From Pseudisothecium myosuroides (Eukaryota; Streptophyta; Bryopsida; Hypnales; Lembophyllaceae): a stretch of DNA of 64,000 nt. The notes beneath the pieces were generated by a model that did no database searches, was not told the DNA's origin, and saw nothing but the letters and a program-made list of their open reading frames with translations. Within the stretch, counting starts at the first letter, position 1; each line of letters starts with the position of its first letter. Where the stretch lies: contig OX637296.1 in the NCBI GenBank assembly GCA_951799445.1, forward strand, positions 14,508,001 to 14,572,000. The letters are read 5' to 3'. The translations under genes and the position numbers were made by a program. This document shows positions 24,114 through 35,385 of this stretch, piece by piece.

Positions 24114-24245
24114 TAGTAGTGTAGTCTTATAAATAATGACCTTTCATGAGATATTTAGTAAAATTTTAATGAAAACACATGTATTTCTAGTAAAATTTTA
24201 CTAAAAATCTCGTGAAAGATCATTACCTATAGGACTATATTACTA
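24114..24245. mobile_element. Palindromic miniature element, 132 bp
   Basis: The two arms match over about 54 bp each. TCATGAGAT with AGTAAAATTTTA in the left arm pairs with TAAAATTTTACT and ATCTCGTGA in the right arm. The ends are TAGTAGTGTAGTC and its diverged inverse. Confidence 0.65.
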
Positions 24246-24253
24246 GGAGTATA

Positions 24254-24489
24254 CAGTAGAACCTATCTTAGTGCATAGTGTTGGGACTATGTACTAAGAG
24301 AGGTTTATGCATTTGAAGAGGTGCAGTAATGTTCACTGCCTAACATGGCTTCTAACTACAGGGCCTCCATCCACATGGCTTCTAACTACAAGGCCTCCAA
24401 CCACTATTCAGCAATAAAGGCTTTAAAGTACAATCTCTCTTTATGCATATTATGCACTAACAGAGTATGCACTAAGAGATGTTCTATTG
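24254..24489. mobile_element. pogo/Emigrant-like miniature element, 236 bp
   Basis: The left end CAGTAGAACCTATCTTAGTG and right end CACTAAGAGATGTTCTATTG are flanked by TA on both sides. The CAGTA-AACCT start is like that of plant Emigrant/Lemi (pogo-type Tc1/mariner) elements. It holds a 33-bp direct duplication (ATGGCTTCTAACTACA, 24,344 and 24,377). A related element is at 31,006-31,193. Confidence 0.75.
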
Positions 24490-24518
24490 TACTTAAAACA
24501 CTCCTTTTTCTTATAATG

Positions 24519-24923
24519 ACAGTAATTGAATTCCCAAATCAGCTTAGATTTTGCTACTAAAATAACAAGAAATGGTCATTGATAGATGTTGCTGCATTTC
24601 TAATTTGAATTCATCCATTACTTTCATACTTTAGCATTCCTTGTCACCTTTGTTGTCACTACTTTCCTTCTGACCATCACCAAACTTCAATAAATCAAAA
24701 CATGTAGAAGCCAAAAATTAACTTGGAATTCTTTTTTCTTGTCAATATACATCTACTATAAAGATGGATATGTCGCCTCTTTGCTTTCCTCATCAAAATC
24801 TATGTATAGCCAAAATTCACTAATGTTCATTTCCTTTGCAAAATTATTGTCTCCCAAAGATGGATAGAAGTAGCCACTTCATCAACAATTCATCCAAAAT
24901 TATCGTCACTACTTAGAAAAAAC
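24519..24923. other. AT-rich non-coding sequence
   Basis: No ORF or element recognised in this stretch. Confidence 0.45.
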
Positions 24924-24926
24924 TAA

Positions 24927-25413
24927 GAGCAAGCTCAATGCTACGTTTATAGACGCACTACAACAACAAGTTCTGCGTGGGTTACAAAGAAGCACCGAAA
25001 ACCCGACTCAGTGCTCATGGCACCTTCCACATTATCTTCATGGGCTCAGCATTTCTTGGCTCTGGCACAGCAAAAACTCATCCTTTGTTGTGCACTCCAA
25101 ATTCTTGTACACTCCTTGGTCAACAATAATAATAGCAACAATTGAATGTAGATTCCAACATAATCACTGCTACAAACCTTTCCGACCCACCACTTCATCT
25201 CCCACTTCCCCACGCTTCCATGTTTGCACCATTTACAGTTTCAAGTGTTGTTTGTTGCATTGAGGGCATGCAACAGGTAAAGCCGCAGTGAAGAAAAGGG
25301 GATGCTGTGAAATTCCATTTCATGTGTGTCAAAAAAAAGAAAAAAAAGAAAAAAAAAGGGGATTTCATGTATGGTTGCAGTGTTTTTTCACGGGCGTAGC
25401 ATTGAGGATGCTC
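24927..25413. mobile_element. Harbinger-like miniature element (GAGCA ends), long copy, 487 bp
   Basis: GAGCAAGCTCAATGCTACG at the left and CGTAGCATTGAGGATGCTC at the right are inverted repeats flanked by TAA at 24,924-24,926 and 25,414-25,416. The copy at 2,980-3,165 looks like an internally deleted version. Confidence 0.75.
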
Positions 25414-25734
25414 TAAATCACTAAGAAAAACACTGATGGCATCCCTGTTGTACAGTTGACATTAAAGCAACTGAAAGGTCAGACTAGTTCCATCAAATTT
25501 GCTCATTCTGTCTTGCACAGGTTCCATGTGCCTGCCAACTGAATCAATAATTTTGATGGAATTCACCATCAATCAATCGGATTTCAGTCCATAGCTTCTA
25601 AATGACGCTCCCTTCACTTGTCCCAGTCCTGGCAGAATTCCCACCCCAGTTGTGATTGCAGGACGTTAAAGTGGTCATACAAAGTCTGTCCTGCAAGGAG
25701 AATTTGTTCTCTCGTTTTCCCAGCCAAGGATAAA

Positions 25735-25858
25735 TGAAAAAAATTGTCCCTATTCTTTTATTTTTTTGAAACCCAAAGTTTATTCCAAGAATTTTAAGAA
25801 CAAACTGTGGAAGCCGAGGGCAAAGCCCTGGAGAAGCCAAACACATCAAGAATTAAAC
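25735..25858 (-). mobile_element. LINE-like 3' end on the minus strand
   Basis: The reverse complement reads GGCTTTGCCCTCGGCTTCCA, then AATAAACTTTGGGTTTC and an A-rich end. An AATAAA-type signal followed by TTTGGGTTT and poly-A is the usual look of plant LINE 3' termini. No ORF remains. Confidence 0.5.
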
Positions 25859-25861
25859 CTA

Positions 25862-26174
25862 CACTAAAAAGGGTATTTAGTGTTGGATTACATTTAGTGT
25901 AATTACCACCTTACTTGACCCTACACTAAATTGTCAATTTTAGGACGATTAGTGTAGTGCTAAACTTCAATGCGCCGCCTTCGCCTTCTCTTCCCTTCTA
26001 CCTTCCTTTAATAAGTTCTAACACTAAATGTAAACATTTTCAGATTTCAGATTTACCATAGAGTATATTTAATGTTAGAAATTATATTTAATGTTACTTA
26101 CTTTAGTAGGCTTAATGATATTTAGTGTCATGGTTCGCAAATAGTATTGCCAACACTAAATATCCTTTTTAGTG
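25862..26174. mobile_element. TA-flanked miniature element, 313 bp (copy A)
   Basis: The ends CACTAAAAAGGGTATTTAGT and AAATATCCTTTTTAGTG are inverted repeats of about 25 bp with TA on each side (25,860-25,861; 26,175-26,176). By eye it differs from the copy at 63,010-63,321 at only about seven positions. The interior repeats ACACTAAAT several times. The TA duplication points to the Tc1/mariner group rather than CACTA, whose duplications are 3 bp. Confidence 0.85.
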
Positions 26175-26179
26175 TAGTA

Positions 26180-26315
26180 AGGTAGGCGCACCCATTCCCG
26201 TCCCTTTAAAAATTCCTCCCTCATGTACCAGTGGTGCACATTTTCTTTCTAGAATGCACACCATTGGTACATGAGGATGGAATTGGGTGTTGGGTGGGAT
26301 TGGGTGCATCTACCT
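26180..26315. mobile_element. Palindromic miniature element, 136 bp (copy 1)
   Basis: It starts AGGTAGGCGCACCCATTCCC and ends with its near inverse, and is flanked by TA. The two halves form an almost complete hairpin with a CTAGAA centre. An inverted copy of the same length lies at 34,889-35,024. Confidence 0.85.
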
Positions 26316-27164
26316 TAACCAACATTGAACCCTCCCTGCACAAAGGAGTCACACGTTGGTTTCTTCAACTGCCACGTGATTTTCCTACCATTATGCCCCC
26401 TATTTTTTGATTGGTTAATTTTGTAGTTTTGCACCTCTCAAAGCTAATTTGGCAACCTCTGATTCCTATTATGAATTCAAAATTTTCAAATTTTATCATG
26501 GGTGGCAAATAAAAAAGTTCTAGTGTTTTCCCCAAGGGAAAATTCACCCTGCACAACGGACTTTGTATGACCACTTTACCGTTCTGCGTTGTGATTCTCT
26601 ACCGAATAACTAATGTGGCATGAAAATTATCAACAAATTCGAGGATCCATGTGCTCCATTGAGTCGAAGTGGAGCAACCAAGACTTGTGCATGACTTTTG
26701 TCATTGAAAAACAGGAATTTAATCAGTCAAATGATTTCCATAACCTGAATGGAGGAGTGAGTGGATTCATGATTTGCACTAGTTTTGTAAACCGGCACCA
26801 TGAATCCATAACATTAGTCAGCAATGGAGCCCTTGCTTTGTCATTAACCCTTTTTAAGCTTAGATCCTAGAGGAGCTAAAAGTAGTCACTTGAAGTATAT
26901 AATTTCAAATGATTTAGAACTGCACGCAAATTGGACAGATGTTAGAAATCTTACACTACATCAAATGGTACAACAATCCTTTCATTCTAAAATTTGGAAA
27001 ATTTCTAGGTATCCTAATTTACACCAATAACATGATGATATACACTAATATAATACAATGTATGCTAATATATGCTACAGAGTACTTACTCATGCTCGGC
27101 AACAATATGTTGCCATTGTTCAACAAAAATGCAACCCCAATGCGGTTGGCATAAACATTATTAA

Positions 27165-27222
27165 CCAATGTTGGAGGGGTCCCTTTTTGCTCCCCGCAGA
27201 AGCAGGAACCCTCCAACGTTGG
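27165..27222. repeat. Hairpin, 19-20 bp stem
   Basis: CCAATGTTGGAGGGGTCCCT pairs with AGGAACCCTCCAACGTTGG across a loop of about 19 nt, with two or three mismatches. It may be the core of a decayed miniature element. Confidence 0.6.
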
Positions 27223-27224
27223 AA

Positions 27225-28644
27225 TTTGTGCAATTACTGTACAATCAGTCCTGCAAGCCAATACCAAGTCGCCAGGCTTCATTGAGTGAGCATCAGCCAC
27301 TAATAATTGTGAATCACCAGCCAATGGAGTTTGTTTCCATTATAACTAAAGTTTTGGCAAGAATCTTGTGAAGAATTATCCTTGTTGTCAGGGGGAAGGT
27401 TTCTATCCACTTAGCAATGTTATGGGTATTGCACTCGTGTCACCTTTGCAGGTTCCGCAAAGTGAAGCCCTTGTACAGCAAATTCATGCTCTTTGTTGTG
27501 CCTTAGCCCTCTCCTAGCTAATTTGGGGCCTCTGATTGCAAATATGAATTCAGAATTTGCAATTTTATCAAGTGTAGCAAATAAAAAAATTTCAGGGTTT
27601 TCCCTAAGACCGAGCGAGGGGGTCAGTTCACCCCGACCCTCAGGTTGAAGTGCAACAAACTGCAACCCTCCAGTTAACTTTGAAGCCTCCTGAACCAACC
27701 CAAAATATGGCAATACCATGCCAAACAACATGGTCCAGGCTGAGCAGATGCTCTAACTCAACCTAATGTATTCCAAATCTCATTTACTGAGAAAAGTCTG
27801 TCATGGATTGATGCAAGACTCTGATGAATCCATAGTGTCCTTGATGGGTCTTTGGCCTGTGATGGGCTGATTGCCTGATTGATTTATCTGCCTTCTGATC
27901 AATCAATTTTTTAACTAATATATATTATAAAAAAATTTAAAATAAATCTTTACTGAATGATATGCTGGTTCCTACAGTAGCCTTTCAGAAATTAAAAAAA
28001 AAAGATTCCATGCTCCCTTCAGTTCAGTTGCAGTGAGGCCTGCCTGGTGAGGTCAGACAAACAAAATGGGTGATGAGGATATCCTGGCAGGGCAGCACCC
28101 TCAATAAGCTTAGTGGAACTTAAAAAAAGTACAGTGCACTGCACAGACCTGAAAAATGCTGATTTCACGTAATGGCCAATAGGAATTTAATTTCAGCAGG
28201 TCTGGATGGGAGTGAGGGGCTCCATCATCCTCTCCACTACCATTTCAAATGAGCTTATTATAAGATGGGTGCCCCATTAAAAACTGCCACTTTTTGCTAC
28301 TACCGTACGTGTAGGTCAGTTTCGGAAATAAGTAGGGAAAATTGGATCGTGTCTGAAAATTTGAAAATTTGTACAATTATTTCTGAAAATCTGAAAAAAA
28401 TTTCATTGTTGCTAATTCTGCATATCCAAAGATTATTCTTGAGAAAGTTTAGAAAAAAGAACACATTTAAGCATGAACAAAAAAAATCAATCCAAACTAG
28501 GAGTGTTTAGAAATTAGAAAAAGGCAAAGCACCGAAAAGTCAAGAAATCAAAATCAAGCTGCCGAACTATCGAACTGCAAAAAGTAAACTGTTTCGGCAA
28601 CAAGATGTTGAAATTGACCTATGCGTATGGTAGACTGGTCAAAT
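27225..28644. other. Non-coding stretch with dispersed-repeat fragments
   Basis: 27,490-27,620 resembles 26,420-26,560 and, inverted, 34,370-34,460 (GCTAATTTGG, CCTCTGATT, AATTC), so it belongs to another dispersed family. No gene recognised. Confidence 0.45.
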
Positions 28645-28954
28645 TTTCACTCATTTTCTTGTTCGCAAGTGAAAGGAGGTTCTAACACACAAAAGAACAC
28701 CACATTTCAATACAGTATGCAAAAGTTAAAAAGGCTTCAAGTTTTTTTTGGTAGATGTTCTAAAATCTTTTCTTCCACATAGGTACATATTGATTTTGGA
28801 GATGTACACATATTGATGGTGTGCAATTCTAGTCAAGTTTTTATATTTTCTTTGTTGGCAAGTGAAAGGAGGTTCCAACGCACCAAAGAACATGGCAATT
28901 TGGATCCCATATGCAAAAGTTGAGGAGGCTCAATGGGCTTTTTTTGGTAGATGT

Positions 28955-29895
28955 TTAACCCCTAAAGGACCGAGGCCTTTTTTCTGCCAAAAAACACTGA
29001 AAACTGCCATTTCTATAGCAAAGAATTAAAAAAATTGAAAAATGTTTTTTTTTCACATCCAACCGTAGGATCTTACACCTAACTAGTATAAGAATGTGTG
29101 GAATTTTTTTTAGAATTTTTGACCACACAGATTGCAAGATATTTGCATTTAAAGTGAAAAAAACAAGTTTTTCAGCACATTGCGGGACTAGATTTTTTGA
29201 CTTTAAACATTTTTAACTTAAAATTTTTGCACTACAGAGTTTTGAGCTTTTATTTTTTATAGTGGAGAATTGAGTTGAGAGTCTAGAAAAAAAATAATAT
29301 TCAAAAAAAACTTAATTATCATTCTTAAAAAAATTGTTGAGTAGATGTAGGTACAAGATAGAAGGAAAATCTAAAACATTCATATATTTTAGATGGAATT
29401 AAAATGCACTAATCCCAATGGTGAGATTGTTCTAACAAGTAAATCAGACCATCCAAAAAAAAAAAAATTGAAAAATTTGAAAAATTGCATTCAGAAATGA
29501 ATCCCAAAGTTTTTTTTTTCAAGAAGATGCTTTAACTGCCCGAAAAACAAGAATGTCCATAACTTTCTCATAACATATCCAAATGAAATGAATCAAAGCT
29601 TTCCGGAAAGCCAAAAATATAATCTATGAGAAAAAAAATATTAAAAAAAAAATTCAAATTTTTGTCCCTTTTTTTTTTGCTGCCCGAGCTGCCCCCCATA
29701 GCCTGTTTTGAGCTTATATGGTCATAACTTTTTTTCCCGGGCACCGATTGTGAAAAAAATTATATTCCCTTGAAGCTAATCATTTTTTCTACCTCCAAAA
29801 AAAGTTTCAAAAAATTAGGAGAAAATTTCAGCCCGTAGGTACCTGCCCGAAAACGCATTTGTCCCCCGTAGGGACAATGGTCCTTTAGGGGTTAA
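28955..29895. mobile_element. piggyBac-type non-autonomous element, 941 bp (family A, copy 2)
   Basis: TTAA is present at 28,955-28,958 and 29,892-29,895. The ends are CCCCTAAAGGACC and GGTCCTTTAGGGG, a perfect 13-bp inverted pair. The interior is collinear with 19,159-20,099 over the left two thirds; the right part differs. It interrupts one unit of the 195-bp tandem array. Confidence 0.9.
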
Positions 29896-30251
29896 AAATC
29901 GTTTCTTCCACACACATACATACCGATTTCAGAGATGTACAAAAAAAAGTGATGATGTGCAATTTTGGTCAAATTTTTATACTTTCTTTGTTGGCAAGTG
30001 AAAGGAGGTTCCAATGCACCAAATAACGTGACAATTTGGGTCCTATATGCAAAAGTTAAGAAGGCTCAACAAGCTTTTTTGGATAGATGTTCTAAAATCG
30101 TTTTTTCCATGTACGTACATACTGAGTTCAGAGATGTAGAAAAAGTGATGACGTGTAATTTTGGTCAAATGTTTATACTTCCTTTGTTGGCAAGTGAAAG
30201 GAGGTTCCAACGCACCAAAGAACATGACAATTTGAATCCCATATGCAAAAG

Positions 30252-31380
30252 TTAACCCCTAAAGGACCAACATGCGTTTTTTGGCAACATAGAAATTTTG
30301 GGCAGGTACGTGTGACTAGGGATTTGCATATTTGGGGCTGAAATTTTAATAGAAGGTGAGGACAAGGAATATTTTTCATATGCACTAAATTTCATGACAT
30401 TTGGAAATAGGAGTCAAAAGGTATTCCATGATATGTAGTTTGTTTTTCAACTCGGGCAGTCCGGGCAGATTAAAAAAAATCACTTCTTTCAAAAATAAAA
30501 GTTTGAAATTGGTTTATTAGATTTATATATACATGGAAAGCTTTGAATCACTCCATTTCAATTAATGAGTCAAAAAGTCATGAGGAGTTTTAGTTTGCGG
30601 GCAGTTATGGGTTCTCCACATCAAAATAAACTTTGAAGTCATTTATTTCACTCAATTTTCAATCATTTTTGAAAAAAATAAAATCATAGGATGTAGATTG
30701 TTTATTACAAAATTTCAACCATTGGGATTGACATTTTTCAATTCTATAATTAAATTCTTTAGAATTTAGTATTTTGAATCATTGTCTACTTTTTTCTACT
30801 TACTATTTTTTTCCTATATGTTGTACTGTATAGTTCTAAATGATCTGAAAATTTTCAAGCATGTATTCAACTTGACTAAGAATTTTTTTTTGAAGAAGCA
30901 CCACCATTTTGGACATTTTTCATAGAACAGTGAGCTTGCGAAGTGCAGCTACCCTATTTTTTGCAAGGCCAAAAAAATGATTTCAATGAATTTTGAGTGC
31001 TTATACAGTAAAACCTCCCTGAGTTGTTCCTCTAAGCACATAAAACTCCGAAAACCAATCTGTTAGACCCAGTCCTAGACTGGGCCACGTAACAAAGGCT
31101 GTGACTAAAAATGACCCTCCAGAAGCCAATAAACCTCTATAAAACAATTTGTCAGACCGGTTCGGGACCTATCAACTTAGAGAGGTTATATTGTATCTTG
31201 CAATCCGCGCTGTGGAAATTTCTGAAAATTTTACCACGTATTCTCAATTCAGCATACTACAAGATCTTACAGTTACATATGTCCAAAAAAAAAATTCTTC
31301 AAAAATTTGGTACTTGTACCAGAAATGGCAGTTTTAGAGCATTTTGGGTGAAAATATAGTCACAAAACTTTAGGGGTGAG
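30252..31380. mobile_element. piggyBac-type non-autonomous element (family A, copy 3, reversed)
   Basis: The left flank is TTAA (30,252-30,255) with CCCCTAAAGGACC. The right end reads CTTTAGGGG followed by TGAG, a decayed TTAA. Its sequence is the reverse orientation of copies 1, 2 and 4 and is closest to copy 4 (49,742). Removing the nested 188-bp element leaves about 939 bp, the family length. It interrupts another unit of the tandem array. Confidence 0.8.
31006..31193. mobile_element. pogo/Emigrant-like miniature element, 188 bp, nested
   Basis: The left end CAGTAAAACCTCCCTGAGTT and right end AACTTAGAGAGGTTATATTG are flanked by TA. Copy 4 of the host element (49,910-49,935, reverse complement) shows the empty site with a single TA before TCTTGCAATC. 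A CCCAGTCCTAGACTGGG hairpin lies inside. No transposase is encoded. Confidence 0.8.
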
Positions 31381-31813
31381 GATCAGCGAGTTTTTTTTTT
31401 TGGAGTAGATGTTCAAAAATCATATCTTCCACATACATACATATCGATTTCAGAGATGTACACATAGTGATGATGTGCAATTTTGGGTGTACCCACGTTG
31501 TCGATAACAATAATACCATGATGAAACCAGGCTCCATCCATTGAACCTGAAGTTAAGTTATCATCGGTGATTGTACCATGAATTGCACATCGTATTCAGC
31601 AATCAAAGGAAATTATTGTACTGTACTGCCCTTGATTGGGGCTTGCTCAAGTGCTGCCTGGTGATGGACGGAAGCTATAAGCCACCTTGGAACTCAAACA
31701 TACGCATCACGATTTCTGCTTCGATTGTACACTCGGTGGTTTGATGCTTACGATCGGGCCTACAATCGCGCATCATCACTCGATGTACATCTCGGAAATG
31801 AGTATGTGCCTAT

Positions 31814-32122
31814 ATGGCAAATTTCATTAAAATGGCGGTATTCCATGTACCATTTTCACACTGTGAAATCTAGGAGAAGTGTACATTGCTAACATCTAGG
31901 TCATTTTTAGATTTCAAAAATCTAAGACTAGCGTAGATATCAGATCGTGCAGTCTGAAAAATCTAGGAATGGTTTAGATTTTAAATATCTAGGACTAGTG
32001 TAGATTTCAAAATCTAATACTGGTTTAGATTCTGGTACAGAAAAAACAGTTCAGACTGGACGGTCTGAACTGCTAATATTGCCAAATTAACAAAATACTG
32101 CCATTTCAATGAAATTGGCCAT
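31814..32122. mobile_element. Miniature element with about 30-bp inverted ends, 309 bp
   Basis: ATGGCAAATTTCATTAAAAT at the left and ATTTCAATGAAATTGGCCAT at the right are inverted repeats. CTAT flanks both sides (31,810-31,813; 32,123-32,126), though the exact duplication is uncertain. The interior has several CTAGATTT/AAATCTAG-like motifs and a CAGTTCAGACTGG...GTCTGAACTG hairpin. Confidence 0.65.
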
Positions 32123-32129
32123 CTATGTA

Positions 32130-32600
32130 GAAGAAACGGTTTTAGAACATCTACCAAAAAGAACTCACTGAGTCTTCATTACTTTTGCATACAATATTCA
32201 AACGTGAGTCGCGTTCTTTGGTGCGTTGGAACCTCCTTTCACTTTTTAGTCTGAAAATTTGAACAGTCTAGTAATAGTAACTAGGCACAATAGCAAATAA
32301 GATGCACACTTGGTGGTTTGATGCTTGAAGTGGATACACCCAAAAAATTGCACCCGACCTACAATTGCACATCATTGCTCTGTGTACATCTCGGAAATCA
32401 ATATCTACCTCTATAGAAAAAATGGTTTTAGAACATGTACCAAAAAGAAATCATCGAGCCTTCATTGCTTTTGCATACGGTATTCAAATGTGTGTTGCGT
32501 TCTTTGGTGCATTGGAACCTCCTTTCACTTACCAATATGAAAATTTGAAGAGTCTAGTAATAGATAGTAATAGTAACTAGGCATAGTAGCAAAAAAGTGG
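32130..32600 (-). repeat. Inverted copies of the 195-bp array unit
   Basis: GAACCTCCTTTCAC at about 32,230 and 32,517, with CATCTACCAAAAAGAA and TTTTGCATAC upstream, are the reverse complement of the unit seen at 28,645-31,490. Two units are present, so the tandem array has inverted arms. Confidence 0.65.
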
Positions 32601-34888
32601 CATGTTTGAGGGGGGGTCCACCTTATGAATGATTTGAGAATTAGGGTCAATTTTGCATTCATCCATTTTCAACACGTCAAGAATTTATAGTTTATTTATA
32701 TTGTACACAGAAAGATGTGTACTGATTGAATTTAGAAATGTCTTTCAATTGTAGATGAGATTCAAGGAATATGAGACAATTTCGTTATAGAGATTGTGAT
32801 CAGAATGCTTATTTGAATGGTTTTAGATGTAGTCATTTACTCATGAGAAATCTTGGGTGTAAATTAAATGGAGATTCAAATCCTATGATGTAAAGAAGTT
32901 TCAATTTTGAAGCTGTAGAAGTTCAAGTGGTCTAATTTCTAGAAATGCAGATTAATTTATTATATTTGTTCACAAATTGACTAATAAGAAGGAAATTACA
33001 TGCATACTACAGCACTATTATTCTTAGCCCTTCAACAACGCCATGGCCATTTTTTGGCTAATGAACGACAAAGAATCTTTCCATGTAGGACACAATTGAT
33101 CATCTTTGAAATTTTGTACAAAAAGGAGAAATCTTGCACAATAGTTTGACGTCCAACGAGCACTTTTGTTTTTTTTAAAGTAAATGATGTCACACAGTAT
33201 CAAGAAGGATGATTTCTATGGTCACTGGTCTAGTATATAAAGGTTAAACATTGCATTTTTGAAAACTATTATATATTGTTGCACACTTAGCTCTTATTGA
33301 TACCTAGCTAAAAAATCTATAAATTCCAAAGTAAAAAATTTGACTTGACATAACTTTCCCAATATTTCAAATTGCATTCCTCTACTATCCATTAAATTTA
33401 GTCTCTAGTTCACTATATGAACTTTGAAAATTATAAAACTCAAGTAATTGTAAGCTCTATATAATAAAGCCAAGGGTGTATACCTTTCAAATACTCTTGA
33501 AATGCACTTCTCATTAGTGGCATAAATTTGCTTCATCATTTTTTTCAAAGGAAACTTATGAAGCAACTCTAAATTGTATGGAGTATTGTTTAAGGTTTAA
33601 AATGACGAGAAAAATGTAGAAAATATGAGGAACATATGAAACATATAAGATGAAGGACCAAGAGAGGTAGCCTTTTCAAGGCCCCAAATTTTTCTAATGG
33701 TTTAACAAATAGTAACCATCACCTAATGTGAAGAACTCCTAATTAATTTTGATGAAGAATATCGATGAAGAAGTTCAAATTTGATGAGAATGCAAGAGTA
33801 TTACACTTTTATAAGTGCAATTCTAAGCAATCGAGTTGGAAACCATAATTGTGTCACTTTAATCTGCAATAAATGTAAATTAAAAATACATACCAGAAGT
33901 GATTGATTATCCCATCAAAAACACTAGACTACCTAATTACAATAGAACTAGTCTAGCCCTTCCTAAGCTCTCTATTTGTGCCATCTATGCCTTGCAATGT
34001 ACAATTTTAATTTAAAAATATCAACCATTGACATACATGAGGATGTTATCAACTACATATGTTGGTAGATTTCAAATATATCTATTTGTATGAATCTTTT
34101 GACCTTGAAATTTGGCACACATATTATCGACATAGAGATGGTCTTATTCCAAAAATTCACGATAAATAAACAATTTTTCAACCCTTGGGAGGGTGTCAAA
34201 GTTGGTAGCAGTGAAATTTGTTTTTTTTTAGAATGCAAAAACACCATTTTCACTTGTACCCTATTGTACTATTTTTAGTTAAACTGTCCTATGACATCCC
34301 TTATACAATACAAACTGGGTTTCACTTTACGATTAACTCTAATAAACCCGTCCCACGAAGTGAGACTAGCAGGCTGGAATTCACTCGGGGGAAACGTAGG
34401 AATTTTTTATTGGTTACAATTTTATTTTTTTTCAAATTCTGAATTCATATTTTCAAAGACCCCAAATACGATAGGACAAGCCTACAACATTCCCTAGACA
34501 TGGCTTAGAATAGGGGCTTTTTTTACTTTTATCCCCCTCCCAAAACACAAAATTTATCCCGCTGGTTCCACTTCATTAGTCGGATTTAACTTCCTGCTTG
34601 TAAAGTAGGAGGCTCAAAAATGGAGCATCTAAGGGCTGGTCTTCCTTTTTCATGTATTTTCTTGAACGGGATTATTTTTAGCTCATTTTTCAGACATAGA
34701 GAAATTGATGAGGAATCTAACCCAAGTGGTTTCGTATTTTTCCGAGCATTTTTGAATTACTTATGAATTTTCAAACAAGTTGGGCCCTAGGTCCCTATTT
34801 GTGACCCTAGGTCTTCATAAACGGTTCACTTGCAATTCTAAATAAAAATGGGGAAAGCAAAGAGAATGATTGGCTTTTGCAATTAATA
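32601..34888. other. AT-rich stretch, no gene recognised
   Basis: About 2.3 kb without a supported gene. The overlapping ORFs at 34,053-34,497 on both strands have no known motif; part of that region (34,370-34,460) is an inverted copy of the dispersed repeat near 26,420 and 27,490. Confidence 0.5.
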
Positions 34889-35024
34889 AGGTAGGCACAC
34901 CCATTCCCACCCATCACCCAATTCCGTCCTCATGTACCAACGGTGTTCATTCTAGAAAGAAAATGTGCACCACTAGTGCATGAGGCAGAAATTCTTAAAG
35001 GGACGGGAATGGGTGTGCCTACCT
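34889..35024. mobile_element. Palindromic miniature element, 136 bp (copy 2)
   Basis: It starts AGGTAGGCACACCCATTCCC, ends with the inverse, and is flanked by TA at 34,887-34,888 and 35,025-35,026. It is the reversed counterpart of 26,180-26,315 with identical length. Confidence 0.85.
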
Positions 35025-35120
35025 TAATGTTTTTTTCCTTGATTCATTCAATGACTATACTAGTCAATTTCAGAACCAACTCATGTCCATTTCGCAGCCA
35101 TTTATAGGGTCCATTCTTAA

Positions 35121-35133
35121 CCCCTAAATGTCC
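35121..35133 (+). repeat. Left terminal inverted repeat of the piggyBac element
   Basis: CCCCTAAATGTCC follows directly on TTAA. It differs from the miniature elements' CCCCTAAAGGACC at two positions. Confidence 0.85.
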
Positions 35134-35385
35134 TTGAGGACAGAATGTGTCCTCGAGCTTTTTCAAAGCGGAATACTGCAAAATCGGTTTGGAATTTCAG
35201 GAAATTGTTAACTGTAGGATTATAGAGCTTAGAATGAGGAATTCAGAGGTGCAATTTTTTTTGGAATCGGATGTGTACTTCATTCAGGGTGGGGGGAATT
35301 GTTACACGGAGGTCTGGAACAGGTCAGAAAGGACTATGACACGTTGGACGTCGCACACCGGGCGACGGGAGGGACGACCCGGAGA

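Larger units (their letters stand above)
24079..24518. mobile_element. Outer inverted-repeat element carrying two nested miniature elements
   Basis: CACTATAAGAGAAAGGAGTG at the left and the reverse complement of ACTCCTTTTTCTTATAATG at the right are inverted copies, continuing inward as TTTTAAGTA. The CACTATAAG start recalls CACTA elements, but no 3-bp target duplication is evident. Two further inverted-repeat elements lie inside: 24,114-24,245 and 24,254-24,489. Confidence 0.5.
24924..27090. repeat. Large dispersed repeat, copy 2 (partner at 2,977-6,660)
   Basis: It is collinear with copy 1 but carries its own insertions: a LINE-like tail near 25,735-25,858, a 313-bp miniature element at 25,862-26,174 and a palindromic element at 26,180-26,315. 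It lacks the elements at 3,759-4,208 and 5,028-6,566 and so preserves the empty site of the latter at 27,041-27,085. Confidence 0.6.
28645..31490 (+). repeat. Tandem array, about 190-199 bp period, interrupted by two insertions
   Basis: The landmark GCAAGTGAAAGGAGGTTC recurs at about 28,668, 28,857, 29,993 and 30,189. After removing the 937 net bases of the insertion at 28,955 the spacings are about 189, 199 and 196 bp. Each unit also carries ATGCAAAAGTT, a TTTTTTGGTAGATGTTC block and a GAGATGTACA block. A further partial unit follows the second insertion (31,381-31,490). Inverted relatives lie at 32,130-32,600 and near 5,120. Confidence 0.75.

Noticed and set aside
25862..26174. Assignment of the CACTAAAAAGGG element to the CACTA superfamily
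   Set aside because: Both copies show a 2-bp TA flank and not a matching 3-bp duplication, although the first five bases are CACTA.
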